From assembly GCA_020466095.1 (NCBI GenBank), contig CM035808.1:72595188-72659187 (forward strand): a stretch of DNA of 64,000 bases, given 5' to 3'. Origin of the DNA: Chlorops oryzae (taxonomy: Eukaryota; Arthropoda; Insecta; Diptera; Chloropidae). Both the position numbers and the translations under genes were made by a program. The notes under the pieces were generated by a model. It worked only from the letters and a program-made list of their open reading frames with translations, was not told the origin of the DNA and ran no database searches. Positions 10,724 to 21,139 of this stretch are shown here, piece after piece. Position 1 is the first letter of the stretch, and each line of letters begins with the position of its first letter.

Positions 10724-11675
10724 GTAAATTTAATTTAGTTGCCTTTCGCACAGTAAAGCTAAGCACTGAATAGCGCCTCAAAAACCAATTTTAAAAACAC
10801 TTAAGCACAACGCAATAAAAACAATATCTAGCCCTATAACTCCAATGTGTTGTGTGCTAGGGATGAGGCCGTCTTTAAGCGAGACGTACTTATTTACGAC
10901 TTCGTATTGTATTAGAGCCTTAGTGCATTTACTACGACTTGTCGTTGGTTAAACCATTTCTGATAATCACAGGTAAGTGGAGGAGATCAGTAGCACTTGA
11001 ATATTGATCTCAATTTGAGATTAATTGCTAGCACTTAAACAATAATCAAAGCCGGAAGTAATTAATCTTTACTTTTCAGGTGTCCAAATTATGTCTGTTT
11101 ATTGACATTTATTTCTTATGTACTACTATATTGCTAGCTTATAAATTATTCGAGACAGCAGAAAGAAGCACAAAAATTCAAAGTTGCCTTAACCTTGAAT
11201 GAAAAATCAAATTTCTTCTCCAAATGAAGTGCATTACTCTTAAATGACAAATACGCAATTAAGTCGTCGCTACAGTCCAACCTTATTTAGCTTTGCTTTT
11301 GTCTTGCTTTTGTCCAGCTTTATTTTGATGTAAGTCATAAAAACTCGTACACTTCTAACACGCCTAATGCATGCATGCTCATATAAGCAAACATCAATCT
11401 TTGGCATTCTGTTCTTAACACAGCCCGGCTTGACTTGAAAAACGCAAATAATTGGTTAGAGTCTCGCATTTTGTTTCACATTTTGCTGACTCAAGCGATC
11501 TGCAAATTGAGCAAGTGTGATTTGTTCATTTGCTTCATTATTCGTTTGCTACTTGCTCTTTGTTAATAACAACAAACTTTCGGAATTTAAAAATTCAGGA
11601 ATTCTTATATATGAACTAAAGAGTTATTATAACTGGAATTTTGAAGTTGTAGTTTGCGACTTTGATCTAACATAC
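10724..11675 (+). other. Start of putative host intron, no element recognised
   Basis: AT-rich sequence downstream of the donor at 10724. No coding frame, terminal repeats or RNA-like structure stood out. Confidence 0.4.
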
Positions 11676-12110
11676 ACTCCGCGCCACTTGAATAGCACAC
11701 AAATCAAGTTCTCAATAAAACTGCTTCAAACAAAGAAATTTCTTGGCGGATAGCAGTTAGTTTTTCATAAAACTTCTTTTTAGCTCTTTTGCGTTTTCAA
11801 TCACAATATTCATTACATGTGCAACATTATAAGAATTTCAGCTATTTTGTTTGGTATTAACGAAAATCAAGCAAAAATTTTGCGCCACTTTAATAGAATA
11901 GTGTTTCCAATCGAATAGTTTTTGTGTGGCTTTCAACACAAACTAATTGGTTTTTTATAATTCAATGACCTGACGTATTTGCGATGCAAAATACAGTTGA
12001 AATTGGTCGTGGAAAAGACTAAAATGAGACCGAAAAGGGCAAAATCAAAGCTCACACGACTTCATAGCAAAGATAAGGCAAAAAGAAAGTGTTAGTGCGA
12101 GTTTAACTAT
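11676..12110 (+). mobile_element. Possible Tc1-like element left end
   Basis: GCGCCACTTGAATAG at 11681-11695 recurs as GCGCCACTTTAATAG at 11882-11896 in the same orientation. This is the layout of Tc1-like ends of the inverted/direct-repeat type. The first copy sits just inside TACACTCC. About 150 bp further on, a short basic frame begins MRPKRAKSKLTRLHSK and soon hits a stop. No catalytic domain follows, so only a weak call is possible. Confidence 0.3.
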
Positions 12111-12213
12111 CATGAGGAGTCTAATAGCGAAAGCTGGCCATATTCAAAGACTTAAAACTAATAACACTCAACCCCGCCCGTAAGGAGCACCACCTCAAAT
12201 TCTGCCGCGCCAA

Positions 12214-12364
12214 CATGTCATGTGTTTTTGTGGTAAACTAATAAATGGGAATATGTTAAATAAATTGGTAATATTGAGAAGAACACAAAACGATTGAAGG
12301 CTTTAAATAAAAGTAAGTTTTCACGGGTACGCCAGCCGGAGGAAGTGAACCTCCATATATAACA
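12214..12364 (+). repeat. End of 5' LTR of Gypsy element A
   Basis: The sequence ends ...TATATAACA just before a primer-binding site, as an LTR should. The left boundary is uncertain: TGTCATGTG at 12214 is a possible TG start, giving a short LTR. There is no second LTR to compare, because the 3' end of element A is missing. Confidence 0.45.
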
Positions 12365-12366
12365 TT

Positions 12367-12377
12367 TGGCGCAGCCG
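12367..12377 (+). other. Primer-binding site of element A
   Basis: TGGCGCAGCCG two bases after the LTR end. The same motif occurs in element B (20619-20630). TGGCGCAG-type sites pair with a serine tRNA in related fly Gypsy elements. Confidence 0.7.
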
Positions 12378-13179
12378 CGGAACCAACTTTCGCAAGTTGG
12401 GAAAAAGGACCTAAGGAGAGTCCTTCCGGGCGCGTGTGCGGTGAAAAGTTTTGTGTTCAAAAGAGTAAGAAAAGAAAAAATTTGATTTTAATGGTATTTA
12501 AAATAGCAAGGAAGAAATAGTGATCACCGCAGTGAAAAAAAAAAAATATATATAGATATATAATAATAATAAAAAAAAAAGAAAAAAATGTCTTTGTAAA
12601 AAGAATGATCACTATTACGCTTATCTGAAAATCTAAATCAAAAGTTCATAATTTAAGTGCAGTGAAAAGTGTTTTTTCACGAACGTTTGTTTCCCAAAAA
12701 AAAAAGCTTTTTGATTGAGCCAAACGGACAAAATCGAAAGAGTAAAACAGAATACTTGAGCCGAACATTTTGAATCAAAAATAGAAATGGGATTGGTGAG
12801 TTTTCCTGGTAATATGTCGCAAATATAAAATTTAATAAATATACGAATTTTTTATTGGAAATTGTTGATTTGTCATGCCAAATTTTGTCGTTAGCAAACG
12901 CAGGTGATATTAAATTTTTGTGTTTTTGGTAAAATCGTATGCGGTTAGTACAGGATAAAAAAAAAGAAATTGAAGTAAAAAGTTAAAACTTTAGTTATTT
13001 TGTGTGAATTCAAATAGAGTAGATTTTGAATGACGTTCTGACTGATTGCAGGTGTGGCTGTTGATATACATAAATAAATAATTCTGCTTCCGAGATTAAT
13101 ATTGTATGAAAAATTGCCGGGTTGGGGCACAACGTAAGCTCAGGTAGCTGTAGCTTAGGAAGTGGTTTAGGAAAATTTA
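12378..13179 (+). other. Untranslated leader of element A
   Basis: About 800 bp of AT-rich leader between primer-binding site and gag start, as in element B (about 510 bp). No ORF or structure identified. Confidence 0.5.
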
Positions 13180-15097
13180 ATGGAGGAAAAGAGAAACAAT
13201 ATAGAGCAGTTAGCGGAACGAGCAAAGACATACTCGGTAGATGTACAGAGACTAAAAAAAAAATTGTGGGAGGTATTAAAACGATTAAATAACAAAGAGG
13301 AGTTTGCGGAACTAACCAAAGATAGAATTAGGGAATCGCAAGATACTTCGATTTTTGGGGAGTGAGACATTCTGCTAGAAACTATCTTAGATATAAACGA
13401 GAAGAGCTCTGCGGATTCTGAAGAAGAAATAAACGAGTTGCGAGTGGCCAACAAAAGATTGCAGGCTTATGGGGAAACATTAAAGACAAACCTTAAGTAT
13501 TCAGAAAGGTTATTAGAAGAGTCAGAAGAAGCAAATCAGACACTCAAAGAAGCACTAACAACTAAGTACACGCCAGAGCAGGTGGAAGAGCTTGCATAAC
13601 ATAAAAGGCGTTTGGCAGAAGGTGAGAAAGAAATACAAGGGCTAAGACGTCAATTAAACAAGACAAGGAAAGATTTAGAAGCAATTCAGAGAATACGTTC
13701 AACTAGCATTTCAGTGGATAGAGAAGATAATCAGGGAGAACCCCAATATCAAAAGAAAGTAACAATAGTTGAAACTATTGTGAAAACAAGGAATTACCCG
13801 GAAAAACTAGTTGTAACTGAAGAACATTTTCCCCAATGCCATCCCCAGCAACAATACCAGTTCCACCCCTTCCCCCCTCAATCGCTTCCTACAGTAGAAG
13901 AAAACGAGACAGAGGAAATGCCAATTGGTTTTGCAGTAGCGAAAAGTATATTGCAGGAACAGCTGGCGCTGCCGACCAACACTAACAGAGCAGAACATAG
14001 TAAAACTATGCAGTCACGACTAGACGACAGAAATGGAGGAGTAGGGAACACCATGCGCGTAGCTCAAAGTAATTCAAGAGGGAAAGCTTTACTGAAATTA
14101 GTTGAAGCATTAGTGCCATTATTTGCAGGAGTACCTACACCAGACCGAAAAACGGAAGTGACCAAATTCATAATGGGTTGCCAGTTTCTTAAAAGAGAGA
14201 TAAGCGCAAATGAAGAACTATATGCGATCGATCTCGTAAAACATAGGTTGTTGGGTGAGGCTTTTCAGCAGATTGGCACCACGCGGTTCACAACGTTGGA
14301 CGAGTTGTGTCAGATAATGAAAGAGTTATACACCCGTAAAAGAGATATAGATGACATAAGAGCAGAGCTCGCAAGCTGCAAGCAAAACATGCGAGAGTCG
14401 GTGAAACAGTTTGGTATGCGCATCGAACGTCTGTTGAATGAAGCGGAGGAAGCTCTGAATGAGTCTTGGGGTGACACTAGCATGATGCGGTTTTTCCGAA
14501 AACTCGCTGTCAAAACTTTTGTAAAAGGGCTAAGAGACCAATCTATACGGAACATATTTGTGGGGCAGCAGGACGCTTCAACTGGGAAACTGGTAAACCT
14601 GGTATTACAAAATATTGATCTATTAGGCGATAACAATTCTAATATAAATTACACGATAGAATTAGAGAATGATACCCCAGCTAGCTGCCATTTTTGCAAG
14701 AAGTCAGGCCATTTCTATGCCCATTGCAGCGAAAGGCTAAAATGCTGGATGTGGGAAAACAGCGGTAGTCCAAATAGCCAATAATCAAGGGTAATCGCGG
14801 TTCAGTGATTATTGCAAACGCGAGGGGCATGTAGAGGCACAGTGCTTCATAAGAATGCGTGCACTTTTTTGCAATAAATGCCAGACCCCCGGCCATGAAC
14901 AAAATAGGTTTTGCAGAGGATCGACAGGAGGTGGAAACAACGGGTTTCAAAGGGAGACCCCTAGAATGCCACCTCTGAATAGAGATACCTGTGCAAAATG
15001 TAGGGAGAAAGGCCACTGGGCACGGAATTGCCCAAAAGAGGAGCAACCGGGTAGGCCACTAACGGGAAACGCACAAGGCGCCAGTCTAAGCAAATAG
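13180..15097 (+). pseudogene. gag: Gag of Gypsy element A (broken)
   Basis: Starts with a coiled-coil-rich segment at 13180. It stays in one frame to 14784 apart from in-frame stops at 13363 (TGA) and 13597 (TAA), then shifts frame before 14855. A capsid-like region (about 14090-14640) reads KFIMGCQFLKREIS, FVKGLRDQSIRNIF and similar, closely paralleling Gag of element B. Zinc knuckles follow: CHFCKKSGHFYAHC near 14687, then, in another frame, CNKCQTPGHEQNRFC and CAKCREKGHWARNC. The two elements clearly belong to one lineage. Stops and frameshifts make this copy inactive. Confidence 0.8.
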
Positions 15098-15489
15098 GCT
15101 GAGGAGAATAACGGGGTTTGTTTAAGGAGATGAATGGGGACAACATAAGCCAGGTAGATCTTTCGGAAGAGGAGCATAAATGGAAAATTAGGAGAAAAAC
15201 AGGGAAGCAAAATGTAACCCTTACAGGTGTTGACGAAATAAGAATTATTCCAAGCAGAATAGAGGAAGAAGTGAGAAGTGGGAGAGTAAAAAGAGAAGTG
15301 AGAACAAATCCACGTAGTATGGCGGGAGTAGAAAAGTCATAAAGTGCAAGGATCAAAGCACAGAAAAACAATTTGCTAACAAGTTAACAAAATAGTAACA
15401 AGTTTATAATAGGATCAAAATTTGGAACGAATAGTTTTGCAACTAGGGAGATCGGAATGCATTCATAAAAGAGCCATGTGCAGAGGCAA

Positions 15490-17729
15490 TTAATGGAGAG
15501 CTTTGGTTATTAGTTGACTCAGGGGCGGATACAAGTATAGTAAAAAGGGGATCATTGGTGGCAGGTGTGCCACTCGACCAAACTTCACGGAAATGGTTGA
15601 ACGGTCCGTTTAAACGGGGTCGCAACTGGTGGCTTAGTGACCATCCAACACGCCACAAAGCTCATGATGAAGCTGCAAATGCAGGTTGTGGACTTGGACA
15701 GAGGTATACCAGCGGATGGACTCTTGGGTAGGGACATCCTCTGGAACCAGTTCATATTAGACACAGTGGGCAAGCAGCTGAAATTCTTTCCAGAGGGACA
15801 AAGGCCTATTTGCTAAGAGCTATTAACGCACAAGGAGAGGAAGGGTATATGTTCCATAAAAGAATTTTCGGTACCACCAAGATCAATCAGAATTGTTCCA
15901 TTACAGTTTCAAGCACCGGAAAATAAAGTGAATGTGCAGAAAAAAGAAATAAGTGAAAACGTTTTCTTAGGAGAAACGCTTACAAAGATAAGGGATGGAA
16001 TAAGGTATGCTCCAATACTCAACGCTAATAATCAAGAGGTAGTGATCAAGCTTTTTAGTGACATAGAATATGCAAAGAAAGACGAATTTAACGAGATTTC
16101 AGAAGCAGAACTAAATTTAACAAACAGTATTGATGTGGTAGATAGGGTTAAGCAAATTTTGAAAGGTGTCCAAGCGAATGTAATTTTGAATTCAGAAGAA
16201 AGGGAATCATTAGAAAGGGTGGTTAAAAAGTATAGCGATGTTTTTCAGTTGGAAGGTGACGCACTGACATATACAGATGTTCTAAGGCATGCGATTCCAA
16301 CCATTCCGGGGACAGCTCCAGTGAATCGGCGGCAGTACCGCCTGCCAGAGGCACATCCTGACGAAATCAAACGGCAGGTAAATGACATGCTGAAGCAGGA
16401 CATTATAGTCCCGAGCAAATCACCGTGGAATTCACCGATTATCCTAGTCCCGAAAAAGTCTGGGGAGGATGGGCAAAAGAAGTGGAGATTAGTGGTAGAC
16501 TTCAGAGAGCTGAATGAAAAAACGATAAGGACAGTGTTCCCCATACCAATGATAGATGAAATATTAGATCAGTTGGGGTATAGTAGGTATTTTACTACGC
16601 TAGACTTGGCAAGTGGGTATCATCAGGTTATGGTAAATGAGAAGGATAGAGAAAAAACAGCGTTTAGTACGGGTCTTGGTCACTACGAATTTAAGCGTAT
16701 GCCATTCGGACTAACAGGTGGGCCTTCGACGTTCCAACGAATCATGAATACTATTCTAACGGGACTGCAAGGCGTAGACTGTTTCGTGTATCTTGACGAT
16801 ATTGTTGTCTATGGAAGAGATCTGAAACAGCATGAGGAGCATTTCCTTAGAAAAGAAGTGGTTTATTTGGGGCACAAATGCTCAGAGGAAGGGGTTCTAC
16901 GTTCCTCAAAAAAATATAAAAGATTTACAAGCCCTTCTTGGTTTCATGAATTATTACAGAAAATTTATCCCGAATGCTGCTAAGATGGCTTTATTGCTCA
17001 CGAATTTGTTGAAAAAGAGAGTTATGTTCAAATGAACTGAAGAATGCCAGACGGCCATGAATGAACTAAAAGAAGCAATTATAAGGACATCGCTTCTAAA
17101 TATGTCGCTTTCACCCACCCATTGCTGCTCACTACAGACGCCAGTGGAGAGGCTTAAGGTGTGGTGATTTCCCACGGGATTCCAGGAGAAGATTTACCTC
17201 TGTGTTACGCCAGTCGCGCGCTCAGTGATACAGAAAAACGATATTCAACAATTGAGAAAGAGTTCCTAGCGATTGTATTGGCAGCGAAGGTGTTTAGACC
17301 ATATCTACAGGGAAGACCATTCAAGGTGCTTACCGATCATAAGCCGCTCAAGGGCATTTCAAATCTGAAAGATCAGACATCACGATTGCCTAGATTCAGA
17401 CACAAACTTTCAGAATACGACTTCGAAATTGTGTATAAACCTGGAAAGCAGAATCTAAACGCGGACGCTCTAAGCAGAGTACCAATCAGTAAATCAGAAG
17501 AGACGGAAGCACAAGTAGCAGTGGTCACACGGGCACAGGCAAAGCAGAGCGAGGATATGAGCAATCTAGAAGCCAGTCAACCGCAGGAAAAAAACTCAGA
17601 GGCCAATGAACTTGGTGACGGCGAAAACAAACCTCGAAAGGGCGATTCATCCAAGAGTAGACAGAGTGAAGCCAAAATCCTAACTCATCCAAAAGAACTT
17701 CAATAAGTATTGAAAAGGTTCCATGACTC
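15490..17729 (+). pseudogene. pol: Pol of Gypsy element A (broken, truncated)
   Basis: Order of pieces: protease with LVDSGADTS near 15510 and a later DGLLGRDIL; RT frame 15928-16983 with intact LDLASGYHQV and YLDD; then a deletion of roughly 27 codons and a frameshift just after the YLDD region; RNase H pieces (TTDASGEA, IEKEFLAIV, TDHKPLK, NADALSR) with a stop near 17156. The sequence breaks off at 17729 at the start of the integrase zinc-binding region, where an oppositely oriented LTR begins. Whether A once carried the phosphatase found in B therefore cannot be seen. The RT active-site aspartates are present here, unlike in B. Confidence 0.8.
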
Positions 17730-18728
17730 TGTTTTGTGTACTGGGGAGAAAAGGACCTCTATAAAGCGCCAACGATGAACTTCTATATTTTTCAATTAAA
17801 ACACTCTTTTGCATTTAAGTTTTATTCAGTTTATTCATTAAATTTCGTTCATATACTTTTAAGGCTCTACTCTATCTTACTTTTACTGCCCTAATTCCCT
17901 AGTTAACACTGAGATCCACACTTGGTCGTCCTGGCTCGTAAGTAGGTGCGCCAAAGTTGAGATCTTCTTAATACTCGGAGTGCCAATCGATGATAAGTCC
18001 CTTTTGTCAATCGAACTTCGCTTTTATAGTCAAATATTGCTCCGTTCGCAATATCGATAGTTGCTAGCGTCATAGGTTTCTTCTTCAGCTGACCTCCCCG
18101 CAAGCGTCCCTCGGTCACCGTTTATTCTGCATTTCGGCTTTTTCGGCGATTGCATAAGTGCCGTTGTCTTCTATTTATTCGTCGTGCCACATATTCACAA
18201 TCAACTAAATATGCCGATCACTCCAAACCCATTCGACATATGTACGGTTTAATGCAAGCCAAGTGCACACACAAAAAACGTAAAGAGTGAAATGTTATAC
18301 GAACAAGCAAACGCATGCCGTAAACATCCCTTGTTGTGTGTGGTCCACATGCTGACTCGGCGGCTCGTGTTCTTTCGCCTTTCGTCTGCCTGCTTTCCCT
18401 TTCGATCGATGGCCTTGAACGATCGATTCTCGGTTGACATCGACGGTCTGTTTGTCATTATGTGCCCGTGTTGTTGTTGTTGCCGTCTCCGGTAACAGTG
18501 GCTCTTTCTTTGATATCGAACGCCGACCGTTGTTGCTTTGTTGAGGCGTTCGATTTCATGCTCGCTCGTGCTGTTGTTGTTCGAGGTGTTAGCTTTCGAG
18601 CTCAAACGGTGCCGTTGCATTTGTTTATGCTGCATTATTTATTGCACTGCTTTTGTCATAGCGCTGATAGCGTGACGTTGATACTAGTGCTGGTAGCGTT
18701 ACGCCGTGTTACTTCGTGACTCACAACA
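17730..18728 (-). repeat. LTR of a second LTR-element family, minus strand
   Basis: On the minus strand the sequence starts TGTTGTGAGTCACG at 18728, right after a polypurine tract, and ends ...CCCCAGTACACAAAACA at 17730, giving 999 bp with TG...CA ends. Part of it (GCACCTACTT-CGAGCCAGGACGAC-AAGTGTGGATCTCA) recurs in the LTR at 57441-58053. It abuts the broken integrase region of element A. A 128-codon frame inside it (18249-18635) is GTT-repeat translation. Confidence 0.65.
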
Positions 18729-18741
18729 TCCCTCCCCTCTT
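18729..18741 (-). other. Polypurine tract before the minus-strand LTR
   Basis: GAAGAGGGGAGGGA immediately upstream of the LTR start on the minus strand. It shows that at least the 3' end of an internal region is still attached. Confidence 0.65.
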
Positions 18742-19760
18742 CGGCAAGTCGTGAGCATCACGACTGGTTTTCTGTCTGAAGGATGCGGTTGTTGTAGCCA
18801 GGCATACTTCATGCTTAGTTTCGTCTCGATGATACAGATGAGGCGAGCTGAATACGGTTTTATTAATTCCGGCTCGTGTTGTTGATGTTGTTGCTTAAAT
18901 GTTGCTAACTCGCTGTTGTAGTGGGCGTGTTGACTTTGTTCACCCATATGTCTTTGATGATGTTCTTAGCGGTGTTCGATAGACCGATGCTGCTGCTATC
19001 TGGTATTTTGTATTAGATAAAATTTTTGTCGCTGTCGTGTTCGCTGTGATACTGCCGCTTCTTGATCCATATTTATCGCTGAAGTGTAGTGGATGTCTCA
19101 GTGAATTCTTGATTTTCTATGAACTAGTGTTTTAGTTTTCGGGATACAGTTCAAACGGTGTTACTGGCTAAATATTCTAGTTCTACGTAATGCTTATATA
19201 GTCAATACAGTTTTTTTTTTTTTTTTTTTTTTTTTTGAATTACTCGACATTGAAAAAATGAACTTTGCTTATGCTATTTATATAATTCTTAGTTAGAGTT
19301 TGCTGACTTTCTTTTCACTGCTGGTGCCACGTGCTACTACCCCTTCCCCCCTTTAAAGAAGGTTCATGTTTTATGCTGATTTGTCAAAATATTGCAGTGT
19401 AGAAGACACAAAAAAAAAATATATAAATCCGTCAATGCATTATTGGAAATATTCTACATGTGTTTTGCTTGCAATTGCTTTTCCAACCGACGCAGTTTAC
19501 TTCGGTAATTAACCATGTGCAAGCAAAATCTATTTCGGATATTGACCATTTTCAAGCATGTGTTTTGCTTGCAAATGCTTTTTACCCGAAATATTTTGTG
19601 AAATTTTTTTTTTTCAAAATTTTCTTATTTATAGTCGCGTCCTCGTCGATTTCTTTTAAGTACGAAATTGACTTTGCTCGAGTAAGTATTTAGTTTTCCA
19701 TATTTTTAGTGAGGCTTGTTTTATGTTTTTCTTTTTCCATACCTTTTATTTCGTTTCAGG
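18742..19760. other. Retroelement-derived non-coding DNA
   Basis: Probably begins with the 3' internal part of the element whose LTR is at 17730-18728. A second purine run on the minus strand (19341-19358) is followed by GTAGTAGCACGTGGCACCAG and may mark another LTR edge. There is a run of about 27 T from 19210. CATGTGTTTTGCTTGCAA occurs at about 19457 and 19556 as a direct repeat. No domain recognised. Confidence 0.35.
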
Positions 19761-20027
19761 ATGACGTTCAACACTTTTTATACTGTGGATGATTACTATT
19801 TACGTGAGGAGCGATACGTGGTCCCGCCTCCACCCTTGAGGGGAATGGATTTGTTCCTGCATTTGCTGGATCCGTGTTGGAGGTTATATGTTGGTGAAGT
19901 GGACTGCAGGTACGACCTTTTAGGGATACCTCCTCGTCGTTATCCTGTCCCTTTAATTTATTGGGCGTCCCTGCCTAACATCTCCCGCATTCCGCATTTT
20001 GCGTTTAGCTTGGAATCATGGGATTGA
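19761..20027 (+). CDS. Unrecognised 88-residue ORF after a splice acceptor
   Basis: The ATG follows a strong acceptor (TTTCGTTTCAG|G ending at 19760), and a donor-like CGAGTAAGTA lies about 80 bp upstream (19679-19688), so a tiny intron is possible. The product is rich in aromatic residues and proline (VVPPPPLRGMDLFLHLLD, YDLLGIPPRRYPVPLIYW), has no transmembrane segment and resembles nothing I recognise. Composition is protein-like rather than AT-driven. The stop is followed by an A-rich tail and AATAAA-like sequence before the LTR of element B. It could be an accessory gene of an unidentified element. Confidence 0.35.
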   Translation: MTFNTFYTVDDYYLREERYVVPPPPLRGMDLFLHLLDPCWRLYVGEVDCRYDLLGIPPRRYPVPLIYWASLPNISRIPHFAFSLESWD

Positions 20028-20101
20028 AAAAAAAAAACGACTGTTAATAAAAATATAAAAAATAATTAATAATAAAATATATTGGTAAATCATGTCACAC
20101 C

Positions 20102-20611
20102 TGTTATGAGTCAAACAGCAGAGCAGCTCATCTTGTAGCTTACGAAATACCGCTAGCGACGGCAGACGGCCAAAAATGCAAGCTGGCATTTTGGACCTTC
20201 ATACAAGCGTGCCAAGTGCAACTTTACAACATAGGTGACCTTACGCAGAATCGCCGAGCATGCGAATTATGCGAATATGAGAATCGAATGTTCGTGGGAA
20301 CAAAACGACCAACAAACCCGGAAGCACACCTGCACAGATCAGCATGCGTCAGCAGGCCCATGACACCGTTCCCGAAGAACAAATCAGCGTCTGCAGAGCG
20401 CAGACTTAGGTTTAAATATATAGAATAATTAGTATATAAGCTTTTGTATTCTGAACTAAGAATCAGTTGAAATCAGTTGCTAAATATAAGTTGCAGTTAA
20501 CAGTTGTAGATAATCGTTTAATAAATAATGATAAATTATAAAACCAAAGAGCGTTTCCTTTAGAAAATTCGGTCCGATAGGCGAGTGAGGGATTTCGGAA
20601 AAATCCTCACA
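20102..20611 (+). repeat. 5' LTR of element B
   Basis: 510 bp, TGTTATGAG...CCTCACA. Compared with the 3' LTR I see A versus G in ACTTTACA[A/G]CATAGG and C versus T in AAA[C/T]... near 20562. ATATATAGAATAATTAGTATATAAGC near 20420 offers TATA-like promoter sequence, and AATAAATAATG near 20520 an AATAAA signal. Confidence 0.92.
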
Positions 20612-20618
20612 GCATTAT

Positions 20619-20630
20619 TGGCGCAGCCGG
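20619..20630 (+). other. Primer-binding site of element B
   Basis: TGGCGCAGCCGG seven bases after the LTR. Same type as element A, consistent with serine-tRNA priming. Confidence 0.75.
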
Positions 20631-20964
20631 TTTTTACAACTACTCAAAGTAGTTGACGTCCTACGAGTACACCATCGCGTCCGCGAAGTATTGCACTTTT
20701 AGGGACATTAAAAAGACTAATAGTCCTTGGTATTCAATAAAATTCTTCCGCAAGAGTAAGCCTTGTTGCACTATTAAATGTTGCTAACTGTTGGATGTGT
20801 GTTCAGGCACTGCTAACAGAGCCCGGGAATTGTGTTCAGGCACCGAGGGTATTGCTATATTTATAGAGCGCATGGTTTTCCCTGTTTGGAGAATAAAGAA
20901 TCCTTGGCGAATTAATCTTTAAATGGACTTTTGTTTTTATATTAAAGAGTAAAACGTACTTTGC

Positions 20965-21040
20965 GTCGCGAAAAAAAAAAATATAATCCACGAAAATAAT
21001 CCGCGAAAAATTGTCCGCGAAAAATTATCCGCGAAATAAA
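20965..21040 (+). repeat. Short tandem repeats in the B leader
   Basis: Three to four near-copies of TCCGCGAAAAATTA in the untranslated leader just before gag. Function unknown. Confidence 0.7.
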
Positions 21041-21139
21041 CTTTTTATTCATCGAAGCCGCCGCATCGGACATAGAATTGAACTATCACAAGCACGATGG
21101 TAAGTACATGAAAAACCATATTAATTTATTGAAATTCAA

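Noticed and set aside
18249..18635. 128-codon minus frame inside an LTR
   Set aside because: Glutamine and asparagine runs come from GTT/GTC repeats in the LTR.
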